DNA of 64,000 bases. Source: Euzebya rosea. Lineage in GTDB: Bacteria > Actinomycetota > Nitriliruptoria > Euzebyales > Euzebyaceae. The translations under genes and the position numbers were made by a program. Shown piece after piece: positions 7,168-16,584 of this stretch. The notes beneath the pieces were generated by a model. It was not told where the DNA came from and searched no databases. It saw nothing but the letters and a program-made list of their open reading frames with translations. The DNA is taken from assembly GCF_003073135.1 (NCBI RefSeq), contig NZ_PGDQ01000006.1, forward strand, positions 186,001-250,000, read 5' to 3'. Position 1 is the first letter of the stretch. The number at the start of each line of letters is the position of its first letter.

Positions 7168-8871
7168 ATGAGCCGAAGCCTGTCCCTCGCCATGCTCATC
7201 GCCGTACTGGCCGTGGCCCTGGCCATCCCCGTGGGGGCACTGCCCCTGTCCACGACCGAGGAAGAGGGCAGCCCCGATGTGGCGCTGGACCTCAGCGGGA
7301 CCTGGCGGTTCAGCACCGGTGACGATCCCGCCTGGCGGGACCCGGCCTTCGACGACTCGGCGTGGGAGGTCCGGCAGGTCCCCGACACGAGCCTCAACCA
7401 GGGCTTCGACGACTACAACGGCTACGCCTGGTTCCGGCTGGACTTCGAGATCCCCGCCGGCGCCGAGGGGCAGAACCTCATCGCGTCGATGGGGTTCATC
7501 GACGACGCCGACGAGGTCTACCTCAACGGGGTGCTGATCGGTGCCTCCGGACGGGTCGACAGTCCCCGGAAGTCGGCGTGGTTCGAGCGGCGGACCTACA
7601 CCGTCCCCGCCGCGGCCCCGGTGTACGGCGGCACCAACACCCTCGCGGTGCGCATGTACGACATGAGCGGCGGTGGTGGCTGGTACAAGGGCCCGATCGG
7701 GCTGTTCTCCAAGGCCACCCTCCGTGCACAGGTGCACGGCATCACCGCACCGCCGGCCTCGGACGAGCAGCGGCAGGCAGTCCTCGACGTCCTGTCCCAG
7801 CAGGACGACGCCCTGCGACGCGGTGACCTCGACGCCTACGCCACGACCCTGTCGCCGGCGTTCTTCCACGATGGCCAGGACGTCGACCGGCGCGTGCGCG
7901 AGCTCGCCCGGCAGCTCGACGGTGCCGACGAGGTCCGGTTCGTCGACGGTGAGGTCGAGGTGCTCGACGACGGCGACCAGCTGATCGTCGACACCAACCG
8001 GTCGCTGGTGATCCGCACGGGCGAGGACGTCCGCGTCATCCGCCCCACCCGGCAGGAGTTCCTCCGGTTCGACGCCAGCACCCTGCAGGAGCTCGGCAAC
8101 CGGTCACGGTTCTTCCGTGACGTGCTCGACTCGACCGTCGAGGGCACATCCCGCGAGTTCAACGTCTACCTGCCGCCCAGCTACACCAGCGAGCCGGACC
8201 GTCGCTACCCCGTGGTCTACCTGCTCCACGGCATCAACGGCGGCAACCGCGAGTGGGAGCCCCGCGAGATCGACGACGTGATCGACGGCATCATCGCCGA
8301 GCACGACCTGGCCGAGACCATCGTGATCATGCCCCACGGCGAGTCGCTCTGGTACCGCGACAACGCCACCGTGCCGTGGCGCACCATGTTCATCACCGAG
8401 CTCGTCCCGCTCGTCGACGCCGAGTACCGCACGATCCCCGACGCGGGCATGCGCGGCCTGACCGGCGTGTCGATGGGCGGCAACGGCGCCTTCAGCATCG
8501 GCTGGGACCACCCGGAGCTCTTCCGCTCCATCGGCAGCCACATCGGCTCGTTGACCCTCGGGGGCAACGGCCAGTCCGCCGCCAACTACCCGGCGGCCCG
8601 CGTCACCACCATGGCGCCGGAGTTCCTGCAGCAGTACGACTACTACTTCGACGCCTGCCCGCTGGACGACTTCGGCTTCGCTGCTGGGGTCGTGGCCATG
8701 CAGGCCCAGCTGACGGCCAAGCTGACCCCGCACGAGGGCATCATCCACCCGGGCACGGGACGTCACAACGACGACTGCTGGATGCCCAACCTGTGGCGGT
8801 CCTTCGCCATGCACTCGGGCAGCTTCCGCAGCCACGGGCTCGACCAGGCACTGCTCGACCAGGCCCGCTGA
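7168..8871 (+). CDS. Secreted three-domain esterase: jelly-roll, NTF2-like and esterase-D-type hydrolase
   Basis: This 567-residue protein starts with a signal peptide (SLAMLIAVLAVALAIPVGA). Residues about 40-190 resemble the galactose-binding jelly-roll of beta-galactosidase-type enzymes (DLSGTWRFSTGDDPAW, GYAWFRLDFEIP, ADEVYLNG). Residues about 199-301 look like an NTF2/SnoaL-like cone (LDVLSQQDDALRRGDLDAY). Residues about 312-560 are an esterase-D-like alpha/beta hydrolase with FNVYLPPSY, YLLHGINGG and the nucleophile elbow GVSMGGNG (Ser435); a late His in TGRHNDDCW may complete the triad. The ATG at 7168 follows GGAGGAACC. I infer an extracellular carbohydrate- or ester-acting enzyme with a substrate-binding front end. 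It is a single gene, and the NTF2-like middle is unusual. Confidence 0.82.
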   Translation: MSRSLSLAMLIAVLAVALAIPVGALPLSTTEEEGSPDVALDLSGTWRFSTGDDPAWRDPAFDDSAWEVRQVPDTSLNQGFDDYNGYAWFRLDFEIPAGAEGQNLIASMGFIDDADEVYLNGVLIGASGRVDSPRKSAWFERRTYTVPAAAPVYGGTNTLAVRMYDMSGGGGWYKGPIGLFSKATLRAQVHGITAPPASDEQRQAVLDVLSQQDDALRRGDLDAYATTLSPAFFHDGQDVDRRVRELARQLDGADEVRFVDGEVEVLDDGDQLIVDTNRSLVIRTGEDVRVIRPTRQEFLRFDASTLQELGNRSRFFRDVLDSTVEGTSREFNVYLPPSYTSEPDRRYPVVYLLHGINGGNREWEPREIDDVIDGIIAEHDLAETIVIMPHGESLWYRDNATVPWRTMFITELVPLVDAEYRTIPDAGMRGLTGVSMGGNGAFSIGWDHPELFRSIGSHIGSLTLGGNGQSAANYPAARVTTMAPEFLQQYDYYFDACPLDDFGFAAGVVAMQAQLTAKLTPHEGIIHPGTGRHNDDCWMPNLWRSFAMHSGSFRSHGLDQALLDQAR

Positions 8872-8941
8872 GGGTGCGTGGCCGCACGGCTTATCGGCCC
8901 CCGGGTCGTGGGCCGTGCGGCCGGTCCGGGCGACGGCAGTG

Positions 8942-11131
8942 TCAGCTCGTGCCGAAGCGGTGGTCGACCCGGAGCTCGATCATCGCCGCCGGGTCGTCGG
9001 CAGGTCCGGCAGGCAGGACCGGGCGTCCCAGCAGCCACCCCTGCCCGAGCGCGCACCCGAGGCGTTCGAGGTTGCGGAGGTGCACCTCGGTCTCGACGCC
9101 CTCGGCGATGATGACCGGGCCGCGTGCCCGCAGGAACGGCATGAGGTCCTCCAGCAGGGCGCCCTCCGCCCCGAGCTCGGCGGTGAAGGACTTGTCGATC
9201 TTGATGTAGGCCAGCGGCAGCCGCGAGAGGTAGCCGACCGAGGCGTATCCGCTGCCGAAGTCGTCCAGCGCCAGGGCCACGCCCTCGCCGGCCAGGGTGA
9301 GGAAGGCGTCCAGCGCAGCCCCCGACCGCGGGAGGAACACCTGCTCGGTGACCTCCAGGACGATCGCCTCCAGCGGCAGGCCCGACCGATGGATCGTCGC
9401 GAGGGTCGCCTGGACGAACGACGGCTGCTCGGCCTCCACCGGTGACACGTTGACGTGCACGCGGATGTCGGGATGCTGCCGACGCAGGGCGACACCGGCC
9501 TCGCACGACAGCTGGAGCATCCGCTGGCCGAGCGCGCCGATCCAGCCGCTGGCCTCGGCCAGGCCGATGTAGCGATCCGGCTCGACCGCGGTGCCGTCGG
9601 GACGGACCCATCGGGCGAGGGCCTCCACCGCCACGACCCGCCCGGTGTGCAGGTCGACGATCGGCTGGAAGGCCGGCCGGATCTGTCCCGAACCAGCCTG
9701 CAGGGCCTGCTGGAGGTCACGAAGCAGCACCAGGTCCGTGGACGCCTCGGTGGTCATCGCCGGGTCGAACTCGAGGACCTGCTTGCCGAGCTGCTGGGCG
9801 TGCCCGACCGCCGTGAGGGCCCGGTGGGTCAGGCGATCGATCGCGCCCGGACCACCGTCGAGGTCGACGGCGATGCCGGCGGAGGCGCGCAGCGACAGCC
9901 GACCGAGTGTCGGTCCGGCGTTCAGCAGCTCCCGGACCGCCGCGACCGCGGTCAGCGCGACCCGCCGGGCACGGATGACGTCGTTGCCCCGCATGACGAT
10001 CGCGAACTCGTCGGCGTCCAGGCGACCGAGGCCGGCGTCGGGAGGGGTGATGGCCCGGAGCGTGGTTGCGACGGCCTGCAGCGTCGCATCGCCTCCCTCC
10101 AGCCCGAAGGCGTCGTTGATCCGTCGGAAACCGTCGAGGTCGATGGCAACCATCGACCAGGACTGCGCGGTCAGGCCCTCCTCGGCGTCTGCCACGAAGC
10201 TGCGCAGGCCGGACGTCGACCGCAGGCCCGTCAGCCCGTCGGTCCGGACGTGCAACCGCTGTCGACGTGCCTCGGCGTCGAGGAACGTGACCCACTGCGC
10301 CATCCTGAAGGTGATCAGCCCGGCCAGCGCCATCGGGGTGGCGACCGCCAGGCCCCCGTGGTCGGCCAGCAGCCGCCCGTCGCTGAACGCCAGAACCAGG
10401 GTGATCGCCATCGACCCCGACAGCAGGACCAGTCGGACGACTCGGTGTCGCTGGTCGGGCAGCGGCACCGGTGTGGTGACCGCGGCGAACGTGGGATGCA
10501 TGGCGGTGGCGGCGAGCAGCAGCAGCGGCAGGACGGCCAGGAAGTTCGTGCCCGCGGCGGTGAACGGAGTGTGCAGCAAGGTGGCGATGTCGGCGAAGGT
10601 CGACAGCGCGATGGCGCCCAGGCCGAACGACAGCGCCCGCGGCACCTCGTAGGGCAGGCAGACCGTGAACGTGACGAGCAGGAGCACGACGAAGTTGGCG
10701 ATCAGCAGCGCCGGCGCGTCGGCCGGCAGCGGCTGCGTGGACGCCGTCAGCGCCACGATCGTGAACGGTGCGGCGGTGGCAGCCAGCGCATCGGTGGCGG
10801 TGGTCAGCCGGAACCGGGGCCGACGCGCACGGAGGATGAACCCGATCGCACCGAGGCCCGAGGCGAACCCGGTCAGGACCAGCACGATCGACCCGAGCCC
10901 GAAGGCGATGTTGACCGCGTTGGCAACGACGACGCCTGCGATGAAGGCGCCCACTGCAGGAACGGTCGGCCGATGGCGGATGGCCCCCCACATCGTGCCG
11001 GCCGTGATGGCGAGGAGGGATGCGATCAGCACGGTCCGATGGGCGCTGCCGAGCAGGGCCGGGTCCGCCGTGCTCAGCAGGACCGGCACTCCGAGCACCA
11101 GCATCATCAGCCAGCCGCGTTGCTGCTCCAC
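8942..11131 (-). CDS. Membrane GGDEF-EAL protein, probable c-di-GMP phosphodiesterase
   Basis: This 729-residue protein has eight or so N-terminal membrane segments (residues 1-270), a GGDEF domain (about 290-450) and a C-terminal EAL domain (about 470-715). The EAL domain keeps its catalytic features: VAVEALARW, HVNVSP, VLEVTEQVF, LALDDFGSGYAS, YIKIDKSF and AEGVETE. The GGDEF active-site loop instead reads RLDADEF, where cyclases have R-x-GGDEF, so cyclase activity is doubtful. The GGDEF domain may be only regulatory, as in several composite proteins. I therefore infer net c-di-GMP hydrolysis driven by an unknown membrane signal. It is divergent from the SARP-type regulator. Confidence 0.9.
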   Translation of the reverse strand: MEQQRGWLMMLVLGVPVLLSTADPALLGSAHRTVLIASLLAITAGTMWGAIRHRPTVPAVGAFIAGVVVANAVNIAFGLGSIVLVLTGFASGLGAIGFILRARRPRFRLTTATDALAATAAPFTIVALTASTQPLPADAPALLIANFVVLLLVTFTVCLPYEVPRALSFGLGAIALSTFADIATLLHTPFTAAGTNFLAVLPLLLLAATAMHPTFAAVTTPVPLPDQRHRVVRLVLLSGSMAITLVLAFSDGRLLADHGGLAVATPMALAGLITFRMAQWVTFLDAEARRQRLHVRTDGLTGLRSTSGLRSFVADAEEGLTAQSWSMVAIDLDGFRRINDAFGLEGGDATLQAVATTLRAITPPDAGLGRLDADEFAIVMRGNDVIRARRVALTAVAAVRELLNAGPTLGRLSLRASAGIAVDLDGGPGAIDRLTHRALTAVGHAQQLGKQVLEFDPAMTTEASTDLVLLRDLQQALQAGSGQIRPAFQPIVDLHTGRVVAVEALARWVRPDGTAVEPDRYIGLAEASGWIGALGQRMLQLSCEAGVALRRQHPDIRVHVNVSPVEAEQPSFVQATLATIHRSGLPLEAIVLEVTEQVFLPRSGAALDAFLTLAGEGVALALDDFGSGYASVGYLSRLPLAYIKIDKSFTAELGAEGALLEDLMPFLRARGPVIIAEGVETEVHLRNLERLGCALGQGWLLGRPVLPAGPADDPAAMIELRVDHRFGTS

Positions 11132-11297
11132 CGCATGAGGATAGGGGAGCGTCGGCCGGAGTGACGATCGTTCGGTGAGGCTGTCGTCGCTGCGTCGGTC
11201 GGTGCGAGCCTCCCCGATCGGTCGCCCTCGGACCGTCGGGCCAGCTCGGTCCGGGAGCAGCCACGAGATCCCTCTGGTTCCGCCACCCCGGAGGGGC

Positions 11298-11303
11298 TAG
11301 AGT
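11298..11303 (+). promoter_or_regulatory. Possible -10 element upstream of the SARP-type regulator
   Basis: TAGAGT sits 31 nt upstream of the GTG start. The same hexamer occurs in the better-formed promoter at 53162. No convincing -35 box is seen, so the call is tentative. Confidence 0.25.
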
Positions 11304-11333
11304 GCGCCAGTCGTTCCGACCCGGGAGGAGGGG

Positions 11334-13589
11334 GTGGGCGAGACAGCACCGCTGGACCTGCACGTGCTGGGCGCGGTGACCGCGACCCGGGACGGTGTCG
11401 TCCTGCCGTTGGGCGGCAAGCGACAGCGAGCGGTCCTGGCGGCGCTGGTCGTGGCCCGTGGACAGGCCGTGCACCTGGACCGCCTCGCCGACTGGGTGTG
11501 GGCCGAGGCGCCGCCGACCAACGTCGTCGCGGCGGTGCAGTCCTCGATCAGCCTGCTCCGGCGACACCTCGAACCGGCCGCCGCCGCACGACGTCGCGGG
11601 ACGGTGATCGCCAGCACCGGTGGCGGCTACGCTCTGCGGGTCGCCGACGACGCCGTCGACGCCTGGCGCTTCGAACGGGCGGTGTCCAGGGCCGCGGGTC
11701 TCGGGCCGGTCGCCGCCGTCGAGGAGCTCCGGTCGGCGCTGGACCTGTGGGCCGGCCCGGCGTACGCGGAGTACGACGACCAGCCCTGGGCCGCGCCCGA
11801 GATCGCTCGCCTCCACGAGCTGCGGGACCTCGCCCGCGAACGGCTGCTCGCCGCCCGGCTGGAGCTCGACGACCCTGCCCTGCTGATCGGTGACCTCGAG
11901 GCGCTCGTCGCGGAGTCGCCGCTGCGGGAGGAGCGCTGGCGACTGCTGGCCCTCGGCCTGTACCGCGCCCAGCGGCAGGCCGACGCCCTCGCCGCCCTGC
12001 GCCGGGCACGCGACACCCTCGCCGACACGCTCGGGGTCGACCCCGGGCCCGGCCTGCGGGACATCGAGCAGCAGGTCCTGCTGCAGGCCCCCACCCTCGA
12101 CGTCGCGGCCTCGCATCCCGAGCCGCCGGCACCCCCTGCCGACCCGGCGGCGCGACGGGGCGGCGGGCCCCCACCTCAGCCGGGGCCTCGTCGGGTGGAC
12201 GTGCGGCTCCTCGTCGAGCGCGACGAGGAGGTCACCGCCATCACCGACCTGCTCGAGGGGCTCGGCCGCGGCAGCGGGGGCCTCGTCGTGCTCGAGGGGC
12301 CCATGGGACGGGGCAAGACCCGGCTCCTCGCCCACGCCAGCGCGGAGGCTCGAACACGGGGCCTGGCGGTGGCCGCGGCACGCAGCAGCGCCGTGGAGCA
12401 ACCGTTCGGGTTCGGGGTCGTGCGACAGCTGTTCCAGCCGTTCGTGGAGGACTCCAGCCAGCCCGACCGCATGTGGGTCGACGCAACCGAGCTGGCCCGC
12501 GACGTCCTGCAGCACGTCCGTGACGACTCCGACGTCGACGGCTTCGCCGTCCTCCACAGCCTGTACCGGCTGACCGTGGCCCTGGCGGCCGACCGTCCCC
12601 TGCTGATCGTCGTCGACGACCTCCACTGGACCGACCTCGCCTCGATGCGCTTCCTCGCCTACCTGTCCAAGCGCGTCGCCGACCACCCTGTGGCGATCCT
12701 GGTCGCGGTCCGCCCGGGTGAAGCCGACGTGGGCGACGGCCTGGTCGATGCGCTCGTCGTGGACTGCCAGCGCCACCTGCGCCTGGCGCCGCTGTCCCAC
12801 GACGCCACCCGCACCCTGGTGGAGGATCGGCTGGGGCCGGCCGCCGAGACGTTCGTGGACGTCTGCCACCGCACGACCGACGGCAACCCGCTCCTGCTCG
12901 AGCAGGTCCTCGGCGCGTTGGCCTGCGAGTCCATTCCCCCCGACGTCTCCCACTGCGACACCGTCAGGGCCCTCGGATCCCGGGCGATCAGCGACGTCGT
13001 GTCGCTGCGCCTGCGCCGCATGCCTGCGGACGCCGTGGCGGTCGCGCGGTCGGTGGCAGTGCTCGGGGCCGACGCCGACATCGGCACCCTTGCACGCCTT
13101 GCCGAACTGTCGGACTCGCGGATGCTCGACGCCCTGGACCTGCTGGTGCGCAGCGACCTGCTGCGCGACGACCCGCCGCGATTCGTCCACCCGGTCGTCG
13201 GCGACGCCGTCTACGCGATGATGTCGGCGGCGGAACGGTCGATCCACCACGAGCGGGCGATCGCGGTCCTGCGCCCACTCGGGGTCCCGCCGGACAGGCT
13301 CGGCGTCCATGCCCTCGAGGCGCCCCGCCGCGGCGACGGGACCACGGTGGCTCTGCTGCGTGCCGCGGCGAGGGACGCCCTCGGCCGGGGCGCCGTCGAG
13401 CTGGCGAGGCGGCTGCTGCAGCGTGCCCTGGAGGAGCCGGCGCTGGGCCTGGAGCGCGAGGACGTCCTCGCCGAGCTCGCCGCAACCGACTCCCACGAGT
13501 CGACCACGAGACCGTCACGAGCGTTCGTCAACATCCTCGACGGACCGGACCATGGAGCCCCGAGTGCAGATCCCATCCCCAGCGCGTGA
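11334..13589 (+). CDS. SARP/BTAD-type transcriptional regulator with AAA ATPase domain
   Basis: This 751-residue protein has an N-terminal OmpR-like winged helix (residues 5-100: LDLHVLGAV, GGKRQRAVLAALV, VHLDRLADWVW, GGGYAL). A bacterial transcriptional activation domain follows (about 105-255, ending GVDPGPGLRDIEQQVL), then a STAND/AAA-type ATPase (about 285-560) with Walker A GPMGRGKTRLL near 320 and Walker B LLIVVDDLHW near 423. Large homologues usually continue with TPR repeats and sometimes a LuxR helix; this one stops soon after the ATPase region, so it looks short. The GTG start follows GGGAGGAGG. Its 3' end overlaps the next gene's start by 38 nt. I infer a local activator of the adjacent oxidase genes. 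Confidence 0.88.
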   Translation: MGETAPLDLHVLGAVTATRDGVVLPLGGKRQRAVLAALVVARGQAVHLDRLADWVWAEAPPTNVVAAVQSSISLLRRHLEPAAAARRRGTVIASTGGGYALRVADDAVDAWRFERAVSRAAGLGPVAAVEELRSALDLWAGPAYAEYDDQPWAAPEIARLHELRDLARERLLAARLELDDPALLIGDLEALVAESPLREERWRLLALGLYRAQRQADALAALRRARDTLADTLGVDPGPGLRDIEQQVLLQAPTLDVAASHPEPPAPPADPAARRGGGPPPQPGPRRVDVRLLVERDEEVTAITDLLEGLGRGSGGLVVLEGPMGRGKTRLLAHASAEARTRGLAVAAARSSAVEQPFGFGVVRQLFQPFVEDSSQPDRMWVDATELARDVLQHVRDDSDVDGFAVLHSLYRLTVALAADRPLLIVVDDLHWTDLASMRFLAYLSKRVADHPVAILVAVRPGEADVGDGLVDALVVDCQRHLRLAPLSHDATRTLVEDRLGPAAETFVDVCHRTTDGNPLLLEQVLGALACESIPPDVSHCDTVRALGSRAISDVVSLRLRRMPADAVAVARSVAVLGADADIGTLARLAELSDSRMLDALDLLVRSDLLRDDPPRFVHPVVGDAVYAMMSAAERSIHHERAIAVLRPLGVPPDRLGVHALEAPRRGDGTTVALLRAAARDALGRGAVELARRLLQRALEEPALGLEREDVLAELAATDSHESTTRPSRAFVNILDGPDHGAPSADPIPSA

Positions 13590-14982
13590 CCAGCGCCACG
13601 ACGAGCTGCGAGAGCTGTGCGGCGGTGCGGTGTTCCTGCCGGGGGATCCGGGCTACGACGATGCACGGGTCCCGTGGAACCTGCTGGTGGACGCCCACCC
13701 GGCGGCCGTGGTCTACCCGGCGTTCGCGGAGGAGGTCAGCGAGGTGCTTCGCGCCGCGGCGCGGCTGGGCCTGCGTGTCGCCCCGCAGGGCACCGGACAC
13801 GGCGCGCTGAGCCTGGACAGCGACCTGCGGGACGCCGTCCTGCTCCGGACCTCGGCCATGACGGACCTGCGCATCGACCGCGAACGGCGATCGGCCTGGG
13901 TGGGGGCCGGGGTCCGCTGGGGGGACGTCATCCGGCGGGCAGGCGAGGTCGGCCTGGCGGGCCTGCACATGTCCAGCAGTGACGTCGGCGTCGTCGGATC
14001 GTCCCTGGGGGGAGGGGTCAGCTGGTACTCCCGCCGTCTCGGGCTGCAGTCGGGAACCGTGACCGAGGTCGAGGTCGTCCTCGCCGACGGCACCATCGTC
14101 CGCGCCACCGACGACGAGCACGCCGACCTCCTGTGGGCGGCGCGGGGTGGCGGGGGCGGGTTCGGCGTCGTGACCGGCATGGCCTTCGACCTGTTCGAGG
14201 TCGACACCGTCTACGCGGGCATGCTGGTCTGGGACATCGACGACGCCGAGGTGGCCCTCCGCACCTGGGCGCGATGGGCCACCGACGCGCCCGAGGAGAT
14301 CACCAGCATCGCGCGCCTGTTCAACGTGCCCGACGCGCCGGAGGTGCCCGAGGCGCTGCGTGGACGGCAAGTCGTCGTCATCGGCATCGTGGCCCTGTCC
14401 GACGAAATCAGGGGAGCGGCGCTCGTCGAGCCGCTGCGCGCGATCCACCCCCAGCTCGACACCATGGACGTGGTACCCGCCGCGTCGATCGCGACGTTGC
14501 ACCTCGAGCCCGACGAACCCTCACCGGCCTACGCCAACAGCGTCCTGCTCGACGAGCTCGCCGACGAGGCCATCGACGTCATCCTGCGCACGGCCGGGCC
14601 TGCCTCCGGCTCGCGCCTCACCACGACCGAGATCCGCCAGCTCGGCGGGGCGATGGGGCGTCGCTCGCCGCGTCCCGGCGCCCTCGACCGGGTGGACGGG
14701 CGGTTCCTGCTCCTCGGGCTCGGGCTCGACCCCGATCCCTCGTTGTGGCCGGCCCAGCGGGCGGACTCGCTGAAGCTGCTCTCGGCCCTCCAGCCCTGGG
14801 CCCACCGCTCGGTGTACCTGCCGATGACCGAGGACGAGGTGGACGTCGAACGAGGGTGGGCACCGTCGTCGTGGGCACGGCTGCGGGCCATCCGCGCGGC
14901 CGCGGACCCGCACGGCCTGTTCGTCCTGCCGCACGAACCCGGCCGGGCCAGCGCCTCACGGGCATCGAGGACTCGCGAGTAG
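13552..14982 (+). CDS. FAD-binding (PCMH-type) oxidoreductase 1
   Basis: This 476-residue flavoprotein belongs to the berberine-bridge/6-hydroxynicotine oxidase group. The FAD-binding region shows WNLLVDAHPAAVVYP, LRVAPQGTGHGALSL, WVGAGVRWGDVIRRA and SSDVGVVGSSLGGGVSW, then ARGGGGGFGVVT; the C-terminal substrate domain follows. The Arg-Ser-Gly-Gly-His motif that often carries covalent FAD appears here as GTGHG, so the mode of FAD linkage is open. I chose the ATG at 13552, with a GTG alternative at 13564; both lie inside the end of the regulator gene, implying coupling. The downstream gene is a paralogue. The substrate is unknown, and a specialised oxidation under SARP control is an inference. 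Confidence 0.88.
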   Translation: MEPRVQIPSPARDQRHDELRELCGGAVFLPGDPGYDDARVPWNLLVDAHPAAVVYPAFAEEVSEVLRAAARLGLRVAPQGTGHGALSLDSDLRDAVLLRTSAMTDLRIDRERRSAWVGAGVRWGDVIRRAGEVGLAGLHMSSSDVGVVGSSLGGGVSWYSRRLGLQSGTVTEVEVVLADGTIVRATDDEHADLLWAARGGGGGFGVVTGMAFDLFEVDTVYAGMLVWDIDDAEVALRTWARWATDAPEEITSIARLFNVPDAPEVPEALRGRQVVVIGIVALSDEIRGAALVEPLRAIHPQLDTMDVVPAASIATLHLEPDEPSPAYANSVLLDELADEAIDVILRTAGPASGSRLTTTEIRQLGGAMGRRSPRPGALDRVDGRFLLLGLGLDPDPSLWPAQRADSLKLLSALQPWAHRSVYLPMTEDEVDVERGWAPSSWARLRAIRAAADPHGLFVLPHEPGRASASRASRTRE

Positions 14983-15088
14983 GTCACGAGCGAGACACGA
15001 GGGAACCGCCCAGCGGGCGACATGGCGGCCACGAGTGGGGGCCGGACGGTGTGGACATCGAATCCGTACCGACTCCCGGAGAACCCAA

Positions 15089-16474
15089 GTGACCACGCTC
15101 CTGCCGACCACCTCCCCCCTCTCGCCCGCCGTTCCCTACGAGCAGCTCGCGGCACGCACGACCGGTCCCGTCGTCGTCCGTGGCGACGCCGACTACGACG
15201 CCATGGTCATGCCGTGGAACCTCGCGATCCCCGTCCAGCCCGACGCGGTGCTGGCGGCCCGGACCGACGACGACGTCGTCGAAGCCGTCCGGTTCGCCCG
15301 TGCCCACGGCCTGCAGGTCACCCCGCAGGCCACCGGCCACGGTCCCATGACCTCGCTGGTCGGCCAGATCCTGGTCGACACCAAGGGCCTCGACGAGTGC
15401 GTCGTGCACCCCGAGGGCTGGGCCCGCGTGGGTGCCGGCGTCAAGTGGCTGCGTGTCGTCGAGGCGGCCGCGCCGCACGGCCTCGCGCCGCTGTCGGGCT
15501 CCATCACCGATGTCGGCGTCGTCGGCTACACCACCGGCGGTGGGCTCGGTCCGATGGCCCGGACGTACGGCCTGGCCAGCGATCGTGTCCGCGCCGTCGA
15601 GGTCGTGAGCGGCGACGGCCTGCTGCGCCGCGTCACGCCGACCGAGCACCCCGAGCTGTTCTTCGGGCTGCGCGGTGGCAAGGGCATGCTCGGCATCGTC
15701 ACCGCGATCGAGTTCGACCTGGTGCGCCAGCCCACGTTCTACGGCGGCTCGCTGTGGTTCGACGGGGCTGACGCCCCCGAGGTGATCCGCCGCTGGAAGT
15801 CGTGGTCCGACGAGCTGCCCACCGCCGGCACGACCTCGTTCGCGGTGTTCCAGCTCCCGGGCGAGGACCCCATGGTCCCGCCTCCGCTCGCCGACCGCAT
15901 GACGGTCTCGATCCGGTACGTCTGGACCGGCGACCACGACGAGGGTGCGCGCTGGTTCGAGCCGATGCGCAACGCCGCCCCGGTGATCCTCGACGACGTG
16001 GCCACCAAGCCCTACACCGCGATCGACTCGGTCCACACCGATCCGCTCGACCCGATCCCGTCGCACGAGGCCGGTACCGTCCTGCGCGACCTGCCGCTGG
16101 AGGCGGTGGACGCGCTGCTCGCGCTCACCGGAGCCGGGACCCCGTCACCGCAGATCATCGTCGAGGTCCGCCAGATGGGCGGTGCCGTCCGTGACGAACG
16201 CCACGGGGCCTCGGCCTTCTGCTCGCGAGCGGCCGCGTACTCGCTGCTGCTGGTGGGCATCGCGGGAACCCCTGGGCTGCACGAGCACGGCCGCGCGGTC
16301 CTGGACGCCATGGCGCCGTGGACCGGGACCTACCGGCTGCCCAACTTCTCCTTCTCCCCGGAGGACCTGGCGACCGCGTACGACCCGCCGACGATCACCC
16401 GGCTGCGCGCGGCCTCGCGCACCTACGACCCGGACCGCGTCATGGCGCTCGGCCGGGTCCTCGACCTCCGCTGA
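15089..16474 (+). CDS. FAD-binding (PCMH-type) oxidoreductase 2
   Basis: This 461-residue paralogue of the preceding oxidase has the same order of motifs: MPWNLAIPVQPDAVLA, LQVTPQATGHGPM, WARVGAGVKWLRVVEA, SITDVGVVGYTTGGGLG and FGLRGGKGMLGIVT. The C-terminal domain includes QMGGAV and ends with an RTYDPDRVM segment typical of berberine-bridge-like enzymes. Translation probably starts at GTG 15089, just after GGAGAAC. It lies 106 nt after the first oxidase. Tandem duplication followed by divergence is likely. The two may act on related substrates or as a heteromeric pair, which is inference. Confidence 0.87.
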   Translation: MTTLLPTTSPLSPAVPYEQLAARTTGPVVVRGDADYDAMVMPWNLAIPVQPDAVLAARTDDDVVEAVRFARAHGLQVTPQATGHGPMTSLVGQILVDTKGLDECVVHPEGWARVGAGVKWLRVVEAAAPHGLAPLSGSITDVGVVGYTTGGGLGPMARTYGLASDRVRAVEVVSGDGLLRRVTPTEHPELFFGLRGGKGMLGIVTAIEFDLVRQPTFYGGSLWFDGADAPEVIRRWKSWSDELPTAGTTSFAVFQLPGEDPMVPPPLADRMTVSIRYVWTGDHDEGARWFEPMRNAAPVILDDVATKPYTAIDSVHTDPLDPIPSHEAGTVLRDLPLEAVDALLALTGAGTPSPQIIVEVRQMGGAVRDERHGASAFCSRAAAYSLLLVGIAGTPGLHEHGRAVLDAMAPWTGTYRLPNFSFSPEDLATAYDPPTITRLRAASRTYDPDRVMALGRVLDLR

Positions 16475-16584
16475 GGTCACCCCACCACCCGGGGTGACCG
16501 GCCCGACCGCCGGCCACCCCTGCCAACCCCTGACATCCCTGCCGCGCCGGCCACAGCCGGCCACCAGTCCCCAAGGAGCATCCC

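Noticed and set aside
9717-13496. A 1259-codon leftward open frame
   Set aside because: It lies opposite the SARP regulator and overlaps the GGDEF-EAL gene in another frame. Its product is Arg/Gly/Gln-rich without motifs, so it is a GC-driven shadow frame.
13540-13700. Frameshift joining the SARP regulator to a longer C-terminus
   Set aside because: The sequence after the stop in other frames is fully explained by the FAD oxidase, and no TPR-like or LuxR-like sequence is seen.
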